64,000 bases of DNA, taken from positions 85,994 to 149,993 of the forward strand of contig WTPW01000716.1 in the NCBI GenBank assembly GCA_009809945.1. The letters run 5' to 3'. A program made the position numbers and the translations under genes. How positions within the stretch are numbered: the stretch's first letter is position 1; every line of letters starts with the position of its first letter. The stretch comes from Gigaspora margarita (Eukaryota; Glomeromycota; Glomeromycetes; Diversisporales; Gigasporaceae). The notes beneath the pieces are model-generated. The model did not search any database, was not told the DNA's origin, and saw only the letters and a program-made list of their open reading frames with translations. Below are positions 34,134 to 44,615 of the stretch, one piece after another.

Positions 34134-35777
34134 TTATTGAAGTATTTCTATACTTTGAATGTAAAACTTTAAATCAAAATTAGTATCATTGGATTGAATA
34201 TTCAAAGAAGTCAAAGTGGTATTCTCGTAAAGCGAAAATGCCAATGCCTTTACACCTTCCACACCAAGTTTGTTTGAACTAAGATTCAAATTAGTAAGAG
34301 TAGTGTTCTTGTAAAGCGCCTTCGCTATTGCTATTCCTCCCTCAGATTCAAGGTAATTCTTACTAAGATCAAGAGAAGTCAATGATGCGTTCTTACAAAG
34401 TGCATCAGAAAATGCGTTTCCACCTTCTGATCCAAGATAATTCCCTTCAAGATTCAAAGAGGTTAGTGTGGAATTTTTGCAAAGTGAATCCGCAAATGCT
34501 TTTGCTTCATCTGGTCCCAAACGATTAGAGCAAAGATCCAATTTTATTAGCGCGATATTCTTGCAAAGTACATCAGCTAATGCTTTTCCCCCAGGTCCAA
34601 GAACATTCCAATTAAGATTCAAAGATTTCAGCGTGAGATTTTTACCAAGCGCATCAGCCAATATTTTTCCTCCTTCAGGTCCAATTTCATTACAACCAAG
34701 ATCCAAAGAAGTCAGTGTTTCGTTCTTGCAAAGGGAATCAGCTAAAACTTTTACTCCTTCAAATCCAAGATTATTATTAAAAAGGTTCAAAGTAGTCAAC
34801 GAGGTATTCACGCAAAGTGCATTCGCTAATTCTTTCACTCCTTCTAATCCAATATTATTGCAATTAAGATACAAAGTTGTCAGCGTAGTGTTTATACAAA
34901 GTGCATTAGCTAATGCTTTTCCACCTACAGTTCCAATATAATTATTATGAAGATTCAATAAAGTTAGCGTAGTGTTCTTGTAAAGAGCATCGGCTAATGC
35001 TATTCCACCTTCTAATTTAAGACTATTTTTAGCAAGATTCAAAGAAGTTATTGTAGTGTTCTTACAAAGAAATTTTGCCAATAATTTTCCCCCGTTACTA
35101 CCAATTTGATCACAATTAAGATTCAAAGAATTTAATAAAGTGTTGTTGTAAAAAATTTCTAATAATAATTTTACACTTTCAGACCCAAATTGAATCGATC
35201 TTAGATTTAAAGACGTTAAAGTAGTTTTCTTGTTAAGGATCTTTAATAATCCATACGTTGCCTTAGATTTAAAACTACCACCATCATTATTATGTATATC
35301 CAAAGAAGTAATAGTAGTATTTTCGTAAAGATTTTTAAGAATTAATCGATCACAAATAGGTCCATTAAGACTTAAATGTTTAAGTTTGCAAATTCGTAAA
35401 AATAATAAAATCAAACATCTTTCAATGGCATATTCAAGTTCATATCCTTTTTTATATCGAATCCAATTTCTAACTCCCTCAGATAAATCATCGTTAACGG
35501 AAGTGATATAATTTGCATATTTGAATAATGGTTTTCGACAGTTTGGAAGAGTAATTTTGAATGGAATTAATTGAACTTGTTCTTCTTCATTTAACGATAA
35601 AAGAAGGATCTTTATAAGTTTTTTATTTTTAAAATGGTGACCTGGTTTACTCCACAAGATTGATATAACGATTCTACACCATTGTCGATTCACTAAGGCA
35701 CATGAAAATAAATTTTTATAATTGTGACGCAAGTTTTTAAAAATTATATAGTAACATTCGTTTGGTAATGGTTTCAT
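34134..35777 (-). CDS. F-box / leucine-rich-repeat protein
   Basis: A 547-residue single-exon protein starting at the ATG complement of 35775-35777. Residues about 3-45 (LPNECYYIIFKNL...LVNRQWCRIVISILW) match an F-box, which in the family binds Skp1 in SCF ubiquitin ligases. From about residue 130 to the end run some 14 ribonuclease-inhibitor-type LRRs of 28 residues (LTSLNLxxNxLGxEGGKALADALCKNTT), likely the substrate-binding face. One repeat (NWNVLGPGGKALADVL) is one residue short, and the last is truncated. No stop or frameshift, so it appears intact. The 84-bp DNA period makes it prone to unequal exchange. Upstream, about 230 bp from the ATG, lies a 57-A run (poly-T on the coding strand). 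Target unknown; the domain call is strong. Confidence 0.9.
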   Translation of the reverse strand: MKPLPNECYYIIFKNLRHNYKNLFSCALVNRQWCRIVISILWSKPGHHFKNKKLIKILLLSLNEEEQVQLIPFKITLPNCRKPLFKYANYITSVNDDLSEGVRNWIRYKKGYELEYAIERCLILLFLRICKLKHLSLNGPICDRLILKNLYENTTITSLDIHNNDGGSFKSKATYGLLKILNKKTTLTSLNLRSIQFGSESVKLLLEIFYNNTLLNSLNLNCDQIGSNGGKLLAKFLCKNTTITSLNLAKNSLKLEGGIALADALYKNTTLTLLNLHNNYIGTVGGKALANALCINTTLTTLYLNCNNIGLEGVKELANALCVNTSLTTLNLFNNNLGFEGVKVLADSLCKNETLTSLDLGCNEIGPEGGKILADALGKNLTLKSLNLNWNVLGPGGKALADVLCKNIALIKLDLCSNRLGPDEAKAFADSLCKNSTLTSLNLEGNYLGSEGGNAFSDALCKNASLTSLDLSKNYLESEGGIAIAKALYKNTTLTNLNLSSNKLGVEGVKALAFSLYENTTLTSLNIQSNDTNFDLKFYIQSIEILQ

Positions 35778-36008
35778 ATTGAAAAATTTAATCGCGTTGA
35801 AGTTTAAGTGCGTAAATTACGAAAAATATGAAAATATTAGAATTACGTGCTTTTTATTTACATCTGAAATTTATAGGATAAACATTGTGAAACGTTGTAA
35901 ACCACACATGACTATTGATCTTCAACATTGACGTCAAATTTTCATTTTCACGTGAAGTGTTCATTGGGCATCGAAAATCTTTAATTTGATAATATATACA
36001 AATAATTC

Positions 36009-36011
<3 letters not shown>

Positions 36012-36068
<57 letters not shown>
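36012..36068. repeat. 57-A homopolymer
   Basis: An uninterrupted run of 57 A followed by GATAAAATAAAATAAAT. It sits about 235 bp upstream of the F-box/LRR start codon. Could be a rigid poly(dA:dT) promoter tract, a retroposed tail, or of inaccurate assembled length. Confidence 0.9.
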
Positions 36069-36070
<2 letters not shown>

Positions 36071-38545
36071 TAAAATAAAATAAATCTATATATAACATAA
36101 TAGTTTCGACTGAGATCACATGAAAGTCATAAATTAACTTACAGGTTTTCCTTCACTCATACGATTTGAAAAATAAATGTAATTAATTATTAAACCTATT
36201 ATATTGTGATAATAGTAATTAATAAATCAGTAATGATAACGCTACTTCATATTTATATATACAGTAAACATAAATAAAAAAAAATGGTTCAATAATTACT
36301 ATGGAATCATAGATATATGTAATTTCTAGATCATGAGTTATCGATTGAATACTGTACTTTATAATAAGTTTTTGAACGCCAAATATTATGCAAAGTTTAA
36401 ACATTTAGTTAATCATACCTTTAAAATCTTTTATTTTGGCATGACCGAAGAGCTCAATTAAGCAATCAAACCGGAATAATTGTGGGATACAATTGTCTAG
36501 TTGAAAATTTTTATGAATTAATTTGTGGCGCATATTAAGTACCCGAACACATTAGTCAAGATAAGATTTAAAAAATTTCGAGTATGTAATTTGAGATCGA
36601 AATGAAGATACAATACAGGGGCTTAAAATTTATATTGCTAGACAAGCTTAAAAAATTTTTCACAAAATTCGACCTATTCTTTCTTAAGGTTATTAAACAA
36701 GGCATTTTTAAATGATTTAACCCTCAATGTTAACGAAAAATTTGAAGATTTTAAATAGCTTATTACTTACTAGTAATAAACGGTGACGTTTAATAGGAAT
36801 GGGGCCTTACTTATTAGCCTCTTAAAAATTTGTAATAAAAATTTTTAGCACTGAGTATTAGAATATACGTCAATTTTAAATAGCATATTTTATAAATTTA
36901 TATTAATGTGAGTGTGAAAGATATAATCTCTAATTTAATAATTCACAAAGAAAGTAATCTCTGCTCTTCAACAAACCTTTGCTGTAAACATGTATTTTCC
37001 ACAATTCTTGTAATCTATTATAAAAGAATGTACTATTGAAAAGAATATTAGAAAGTGCACAGGCTCTTGATATAGTATCACGGGATTAACAGTTTATATA
37101 TCTAACTCAAATGCTCTCAACATTTTATATCTCACCTGACACAAATTATAAAACTGTGCTCACTTTCTGGCAACTTTGTTTGTTTTAACCTTTCCTTATT
37201 TCTTTAAATCCTAAAGACTGACCTCTGTCGCTTTTTACATTTCTCTTATTTGTATTATTACATACTGCATAATTACGTTGCATGATTATTTACATCATTT
37301 TCGAATACTTATTTGTACACCCTTACTTTAGTCTTACATCCTTTATCCTCGTATCCCGTAATTAATTTATTTTCCATCATTTCTATGATCTTCGATCACG
37401 ATACTTACTATACCCGATTTTGTCAATACCTCAATCGTACCAGCACTTGATCTATTCGATGCACGCCATCAATTAATATTCCTTACTAAATATAAGGGTT
37501 CTCCAAATACTACGCGACATATAGCTATAAAAGTATATTTAATATCGTCATCAGAAACATTATAATCATTATTTATAAATCATTATTATGTATGGTGCAT
37601 AATCTGGAAGATATATCGTAGTCGACTTCAATATTGGAATAAAAAGGATTACTATTTTTGAGATAATTTAACCAAATTAAAATATTTGATTGTTTAACTT
37701 TAAGCTTTTTAAATGAAGTAAAACCTTGTCCGGGCTTTCGAATGATCAAAGTATATCAATTGCGGAAAGATTTCGAGGCATTTTCGTGATAAACTCCTGA
37801 ATGTCTTGGGCAAAAATTAATTACATTTCCTCGGTATCCAAGCTGTACACCTTGAAGTTCATAAACAGTTAACATTGGAAAGACTTAAATAATAAGCATT
37901 TCTTCAAATTGACTGAGTTGAGGAAGTTCTGCCTAAAAATAAAAAATTTTAGTTTGCAATCTTTTCAATATACCAATCAATATATTTCTTTTACACACCG
38001 GATTCATAGCGTTTTCGGCTGAAAAATTTCTTGTCATTAATTTTTCTCTATTGCAACTATTACATAATCCCGTTTTTATGTACCAATACAATTCTCCTTA
38101 TAAATAGGGCAGGGATTGAATTTAAGTGCAGAAACTGTACTGCCAAATGTTTAAAAAATTACGATCGTCATTAGAAAGCTGGCATGCAGATGGTAGTGGG
38201 CAAGACAGTTTTACTTTCTAAAAATCATAGCGTTAGATAATATCATTACATATTTATAATTTGTGATTTCTTGGATATATATTTGGGCTGGAGCGTGTGG
38301 AAGACCGTTGAGCTATACTCTATGGAATTTTGTCGATGTCTTGCTTCCGCCCCTGTAATGACGATAATATTGATTTTGTCGACCCCTATAGATATTTTAA
38401 TTAATCAGAAGTTTAATCATTAACGTTAACAATAAATAAAGTAAACTACGTATATGAATAATAAAATTTTAATCACAAAATAAATAACCTATATGATTAG
38501 TGATTTATTTTGAAATCGTCTGCATAAAATGCAGAAAAAAATTAA
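36069..38545. other. Intergenic sequence, no gene recognised
   Basis: Base composition is less extreme than in the repeat blocks. Only short frames (for example 36219-36404) without motifs. No TIR pairs or tandem arrays noticed. Confidence 0.45.
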
Positions 38546-38776
38546 AGAATCATACACCCGAACAAAACGATGTGAGAAATGATGCTCGAAAGAAAAGATT
38601 AGTTTCTATAACACCTGAAGAATAATTAAATTATAGAAATGATAAACCAGCAAAAAGATAAGATTGGCGCAAACGTCCAAATAGTATTAATGTAAAAGAA
38701 AACATGAGCCCAAGTAATGAATGTTCACAAAAGTCAAAAATTATCGCTAAGGCTTTTAGAAGCATGAAATCATAAT
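38546..38776 (+). pseudogene. Short coding-like remnant, basic
   Basis: One plus frame reads NDARKKRLVSITPEE, stop, LNYRNDKPAKR, stop, DWRKRPNSINVKENMSPSNECSQ...KAFRSMKS, then TAA at 38774-38776. The ITPEE/RND/RK-rich style resembles basic N-terminal segments of Helitron-type proteins, but this is a weak likeness. Two internal stops make it nonfunctional as read. Confidence 0.3.
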
Positions 38777-39103
38777 AATCTTTTTAAGGATTTTTGTAAT
38801 TTTGTCTCTGTACTTAAATTCAGTTTCTTCCCTATATTTATAAGGAGAGTTTTCGTAAAATTATAATGGGAAGAAGTTCAAATTATAATATGGCAAAACC
38901 AAGACAACTCAATTGCCTATTGCCAAAATAGAAGCTTATATACTAGTCTAGATACTAGAAAAGCGCCTTCTGTTTATGACAAACAGTCCTCAACAAATAG
39001 TATTTTTTAATAGTTTGAGTTCTTATAATGCTTGCTTCCAATATTTTGACCAATTACAAATTGGCCAAAAGCACAATTAATACAATTGTTGATATTATAT
39101 AAA

Positions 39104-39332
39104 GGATAATGTTATTTGTAACAGCCTATTACACCTTATTTGTAACAGCCTTTATTTCTAACTCAAAATTTTACTAAGACAATACCTATTGCACTTCTAA
39201 CAAAAAATGATCCTCTCGCAATTCTGTATTAATCTTGACCCTAACACTAATCTAATCCTATTTTAATATTAATGTGGCCTTATAGGCTGTTACAAATAAG
39301 CGTGTAACAGGCTGTTACAAATAAGTTTTTTC
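39104..39332. mobile_element. MULE-like MITE, TSD TTATATAAA
   Basis: GTTATTTGTAACAGCC and GGCTGTTACAAATAAG are inverted, and each arm holds the word TTATTTGTAACAGCC twice. An exact 9-bp TTATATAAA lies at 39095-39103 and 39333-39341. The interior (minus strand) has TTAGTGTTAGGGTC followed by a GCGAGAGGATCATTTTTTG / TTAG core. Confidence 0.82.
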
Positions 39333-39779
39333 TTATATAAAAACTTTAAAAGATGCCACCCACGTTACCTACACCAGTACTACTCAAAATACAGGTCCAA
39401 TTTTGTCTAATGTTGTCTACATTAAATAGTTCACATGTGCTACCAATTCGCCCAATCAAGCATAAATGATAAGGAAATACAGAACTTTTTCTCGTATGTA
39501 ATTTCCATTGTGCCTTGCTTGGTCAAGTTTTAACATTATCGTGATAAGGAATTATATTCATAGCTATAGCAAGATTCTGTGCTTTTCAATAGTACTCTTT
39601 CTTATAATAGATTATAAAGAATGAAAAATTAACTGAAAAGCAAAGATTATATTCATTATAAATTAATAACTTGGAGTTTATGCCTTTTCATATGCGTATT
39701 AATATAAACTTATAAAAAATTGCTATTTAAAATTAGAATATATTTTAACACCTGGTAATAAATCTAAAAATTTTATTTT

Positions 39780-39990
39780 CGAATTTAAGCACCTAATAAG
39801 TAAGGCTCTAGCACTATGAAATGTCAACAAAAAACAATGCATTTGCTTTGTGACAATGTGGGATAACTATAAATCGCTAACAGGATTTAATACTAGAACA
39901 TAAATAGCCACTAGCAGAACTTTGATCTAAATGACATTTAATTAATAACAAGATGCTCGCAAAATCTGAAGAGTAGTTATACTTGATTGT
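39780..39990 (-). repeat. Possible tRNA-related SINE family, copy 2
   Basis: Shares CCTAATAAGTAAGGCTCTAG, CACTATGAAA and a later GCAAAATCTG with 25785-26000, in the same order. Poly-A tail and TSD not found. Confidence 0.4.
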
Positions 39991-40199
39991 ACTATGAGTC
40001 TATTTAATAGAAGTATTATTTTTTGTTCAAATTATTTTAGAACTTTTAAATCAATATATGATATAATATAATTAGGGAATTGCTATTTCCACCATGGTAT
40101 TTTGCTATTTCCACCATGGTTACACGAGATTTTCTATTTTTAGAATTAATATAATCTATTTAATATTATAAAATTTTAAAAGCACTGACCAATAAAAAT

Positions 40200-40870
40200 T
40201 CGTGATACATTTTTACCAATGACATTATTAGCACATGTAAATAGATTATTGAATGAAGCTAATATGAATTAGGAATATAATTCACTTATTTTTTCTAGAG
40301 AAATCGACAAATAGTAATATCATCTTATATAGCACTTTTTTCCTAAATAAATCGACGAATGATATTTAGTGAAACTTATGCTAATTATTAAGAATGATGA
40401 TTATAGCACTTTTTTTTTCTAAAAATAAATGTTTATACAGTATCCCATTTTCGAAATGACTATCATACACTAATATTAATTAGAAATATATAGCACTTTT
40501 TTTTCAAGAAAAATTGACAAAAATAATATCATACACAATTTTACATTTTGGCATACTGAATTAAATATAAATTGAATGAAGCTAATACGAATTAGGAATC
40601 TAATTCACTTTATTTTTTCTAGATAAATCAACGAAAAGTAATATCATCTTATTTTCGAAGAACATATATAGCACTTTTTTCTAAATAAATCGAGATACAT
40701 TTTTACCAATGAAATTTTGTATAAACTAAATGTAACAGATCTGATGACATGATAAGCAAATATAAATAGATTATTGGATGAAGCTAATACGAATTAGGAA
40801 TGTAATTCACTATATTTTTTCTAGAGAAATCGACGAAAAGTAATATCTTCTTATTTTCGAAGAACATAAC
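40200..40870 (+). repeat. Degenerate repeats upstream of a Helitron-like end
   Basis: The block GAATGAAGCTAATACGAATT, TAGGAAT, TAATTCACT, TTTTTTCTAGAGAAATCGAC, AGTAATATCATCTTATTTTC occurs three times (about 40250, 40572, 40778), and TATAGCACTTTTTT about four times. Likely the body of a non-autonomous Helitron ending at 40924. Confidence 0.7.
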
Positions 40871-40899
40871 ATTAGCTAAAAAATAACAATAAAACATCA

Positions 40900-40924
40900 T
40901 GTGCGAAGCACAGGTCATATCTAG
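40900..40924 (+). mobile_element. Helitron-like 3' terminus
   Basis: A perfect five-base stem TGTGC-GAA-GCACA (40900-40912) is followed after eight bases by CTAG (40921-40924) and then T. This is the known Helitron 3' signature: a short GC hairpin about ten bases before CTRR, inserted before T. The 5' TC end was not located. Confidence 0.75.
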
Positions 40925-42313
40925 TTATTAATAAAAAAAATTAAAAAAATAACAGTAGTACAGCATGTCTGATATACTATATATATACTGTATATATACT
41001 GTATATAAAGATACACGAATATACGTATACATATAACAAACTATATATAGCATAGCGGGCTTTCATTTTGATTGGATAATTTTTGTAGACCATTTTGTGA
41101 TTTTACAAAATCTGATTGGTTAATAGATTTATATTAAGAACGAACTGAAGTAAAATAATTTGCAAGATATTAATTAAATAAAAGATATGGGATATTAATT
41201 AAATAAAAAGATATATTTATTTAAATTTAAGAATTGCAATAATTTATTACAGTACTTGGATCTTATGCTATACACGTATAAAAAAAAAACAAAAAAAATC
41301 TTAAATATGGACTATTATTTTTTTTAAGTTTAACTATTCATATTTTAACAAATGTTTTGTAATATGTTAGATTCGCATATACAAAAAGTTACCCGTTAAT
41401 TTGACCTATTACAATAATCAAAAAAAAATAAACATAGCCTAAAAGATCTTTGGCATAAATTTTGATTCATGTTAATGATAAAATCCTTAAAACTAAATCA
41501 CTTGCCAATAATAAATAATTATAGATCGAATAATAATTAAATTAATATAAATAAATTAAAATAATTAATCAACTATAATAAGTAAAAACACATGAAACTC
41601 GAACTTATCTTTTAATATTTCTATACCTTTGGAAATTTTCATCAATATCAAGATCTTTAAAATCGTCTAACGATTATGATCTAAACATATTAATAATCTT
41701 GTGAAGACTCACTAGAGATCTAAATACAAAAAAAACAAAAAACATTAATAACTTTTTTTTTTAGAAATTCTTTCATAACCGAAATGATTAAATTAAAAAA
41801 AATGCCTCTATGTCTAGTCCTCATGATTATTCCTCTGCTTTTGTGATTTTAAAGCCCACTCACTATACTCTATGTGCTATGTTTAATATCCAAGTCCCAC
41901 ATATTCGACGCTTCTTTTATATATTTAACGCCTATTTCATATTTATAATACTCCTCCACATTTCGACATTCACTTTTCTCAATGCACAAGATCTTAGGCT
42001 GACATACTAAGAGCAAGACAAATTAAAAAGCAAAGAAAAAAACTTCGTTGCTTAATATTTACTAATTTAACAATCCATACCTTTATCTACAACCAAAAAA
42101 TAAGATCTTTCTTTAAGTTTATCTTGCTTGTCTAACAAGTACAGAATTTCAACATATTTGTTAACATACACACTATTCAAGGTGAAATAAGTTTCTTCTC
42201 ATTTAACTTCCAAATTACCTCATAGATTACTAAATTACTTTGTTAGTTTATAAAGTAAGACGTGAACTTTCTAAATTTTTTAGTCTCACACTCTAGGAAT
42301 TCGTACTTGTGGC

Positions 42314-42729
42314 TAGGGATGTTAATGGAGTGCTCCAGGGTGGTGTGGTGCATACTCTGGCAGAGTATCCCTTAATACCACGCCACACTGAAGTGTGAAT
42401 CAGAGCATACTCCAAAGTGTAACCCAGAGTATAACCCAGAGTATAACCCAGAGTACTATGTATTAAGCACTATGTAATACTCAAAAGTTTATAGTACCGT
42501 ATTTTTCTGAAAATATGCTACCTTATTTTGGAGAAATACAGTAAAAAATATATATACAATAATACTCCAGAGTATAATCCATTTTGTATTAGTAGTATTA
42601 CTCCGGAGCAATTACTCCTATTAATAATATCTTAGTAATCCGAGGTGGTGTCATGTCTAGACCACACCAGTATGGAGTGGGTTATACTCCACAGTAACTC
42701 TGGAGTACCTTACTCCATTAACATCCCTA
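42314..42729. mobile_element. hAT-like MITE, TSD CTTGTGGC
   Basis: Ends TAGGGATGTTAATGGAGT and ACTCCATTAACATCCCTA are perfect inverted repeats. Exact 8-bp CTTGTGGC at 42306-42313 and 42730-42737. The interior is made of AGAGTATAACCC / ACTCCAGAGTA words on both strands and a 48-bp foldback remnant (42495-42542). Confidence 0.93.
42495..42542. repeat. Minimal AAGCTACC-type foldback remnant
   Basis: Only the two tips, CCGTATTTTTCTGAAAATA and TATTTTGGAGAAATACAG-type, remain between TA dinucleotides, inside the hAT-like MITE. Confidence 0.6.
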
Positions 42730-43329
42730 CTTGTGGCTCCGAATTCAATCTTGTGACAAAAAATCATTACTTTAATAAGAATTTGTTATGATAAGATGAT
42801 CTTCAAAAATTAGCCAATCATAATAAAGCCCGCTATGCTACTATATATATATATGTAAATTAAATTGCAAAAATAAAATCTTTGTAATTTTTTCTTGCAA
42901 CAAAATTTTTGTACTGTACCATCAAAGTATTGAGATTTTTTAAATCATTATACACTATATCTAAATGCAAAATCACAGGATTTTCAAAATCTGGATTGCC
43001 TGTTATAAGTGCAAAGTGTGTATGTATTTCAAATTTTACATTTATATGATATAAACTCAGCCCATGTACTATACTTGGGTCTATTAAAGTGTTTAAAATT
43101 GGCAGAATGTAACATACCCAGATCTTTGTATATGGCGATTTATGGTACTTTACATTAATCCAAAGTACGTATGTGCATAGATATATCTAAATGTTTTGTA
43201 CGTATAATCAAAGCTGTTCAATTTTTAAATCCTAACTCTTAAACATTCAGAATTAAGTGTTTCACCAACTTTATCAGAAGTGATTCTGACAATGCCAACT
43301 TGTATATTATTAAATTACATTCTAACTTT

Positions 43330-44010
43330 ATTTTTAACACAAACCCTAACCTTAAAACTAATAAGTAAGCTTCTAATTAAAAGTTGTAGAGCTCATTTTT
43401 CTGATTCTAATGGCAGTTAAATCATCAAAATCAGCTTGTGGATCCCACGATACCAGGGATTAAAAAAGAGAACATAAAAACTATTCATTTTTCTTTACAT
43501 ACGTTTTGAAAAGTTGTTTTATCGTAGCGAGAAATTTTTTTAAGAAAATAATAAAACATGCCTTAAGAAACTAGCATTTTTTTGAGCCAAAGAACAACTT
43601 TGCTAAAGAGTACAAAGTCAATTGTAATAATAAAATTCTGCGCAAATCACGATTTTTGTTGATGGCTTTTTTCTAACTTAAGATTTGTTTTTTTACATAC
43701 GTTTTGAAATGTTTTTATCATAATGAAAAATTTTACTAAGAAGATAATAAAAATGTCTTAAGAAACTAGCATTTTTTTGAGTCAAAGAATAACTTTGCTT
43801 AAGAGCTCAAAGTCAATTATGATGATAAAATTCTGTACAAATTATGATTTTTTGTTTGATTGCTTTTTATAGCTTTGTGTAACAGTGAAATTGCCAATCC
43901 TTGAGTTCTCTTCTTTGATCCTGGGATCCATCACAACTTTCAATTAGAAGCCAAAGAAGGTTTACTTATTAGTTTTTAGGGTTAGGGTTAGGGTTAGGAT
44001 TAAAGTAGAA
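43330..44010. repeat. Foldback with internal duplication and TTAGGG tract
   Basis: CCCTAACCTTAAAACTAATA and a GCTTCTAATTAAAAGTTGT block at the left are mirrored by ACAACTTTCAATTAGAAGCC, TACTTATTAGT and TAGGGTTAGGGTTAGGGTTA at the right. Between them a roughly 197-bp unit starting TTTACATACGTTTTGAAA is tandemly duplicated (about 43495 and 43692). The right tip has about three telomere-like TTAGGG units (43976-44000). A sister lies at 50865-51190. Confidence 0.7.
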
Positions 44011-44615
44011 GTAGAATTAAATATATTATATTAATTCGAAAAACAGAAAATCTTGTGTAACCATGATGGAAATAACAAAATACTATGGTGGAAATAGCAA
44101 TTCCCTATAATTATTATGATATAAACTGTCTAAAGTAAGCAACCTCAATAAAGTTCAAAAAATGCATTGCTTTTATAGTCTTGAATAAGACCTATTAAGT
44201 AATGTAATTTCCTTTTTGTGAAATTACACTCACCAGCACCTGTGAAACAATTTAGAATGCAATTGAAATTCTAATAGAAAAGGAATACTTCCTTAATAAA
44301 ATCTTTAATGATCTTTCGTCTATGCTTGTATCAATTCTAAGATATTTTAAGGCAATTATTGATATTCTGTCTCTATACATGAAATCTAATACGATGATTA
44401 GCATATTCAAATATTCACTGAATATTTGAATATTTAAAGTTCATTTGAAATTTTCTAATGAATATTAAGATATTAATAAGATTGCATGAATAATATTCAA
44501 TTAATAATTTATACAATATTATAAATTTAATAAATATATTTATTTGTAATTGTAAATTAAACAGTCAATTTTGCTATTACACCGTCTATTCAAGTTTATT
44601 ACATTTTATTCAATT

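Larger units (their letters stand above)
41049..42839. mobile_element. MULE-like TIR element, TSD ACTATATAT
   Basis: AGCATAGCGGGCTTTC and AAAGCCCGCTATGCT are inverted; the arms extend through ATTGGATAATTTTTG / CAAAAATTAGCCAAT. An exact 9-bp ACTATATAT lies at 41040-41048 and 42840-42848. The 1.79-kb interior has no transposase. A minus-strand segment near 41640-41685 reads DDFKDLDIDENFQRYRNIKR, perhaps a captured gene piece. Confidence 0.82.
40074..44106. mobile_element. 4-kb element with about 90-bp TIRs
   Basis: AGGGAATTGCTATTTCCACC and GGTGGAAATAGCAATTCCCT open a mirrored arm of about 90 bp (two CTATTTCCACCATGG words, then GGTTACAC, AGATTTTCT, GAATTAATATAAT). ATAATT flanks both tips (40068-40073, 44107-44112). 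Inside are a Helitron-like end, a 1.8-kb TIR element that itself holds a hAT-like MITE, and a 0.7-kb foldback. No transposase recognised. Confidence 0.82.

Noticed and set aside
34468-34941. 157-residue plus-strand frame
   Set aside because: Antisense shadow of the F-box/LRR gene produced by its 84-bp repeat.
41810-42010. 66-residue frame with hydrophobic composition
   Set aside because: Inside a transposable element, no motif, AT-driven hydrophobicity.
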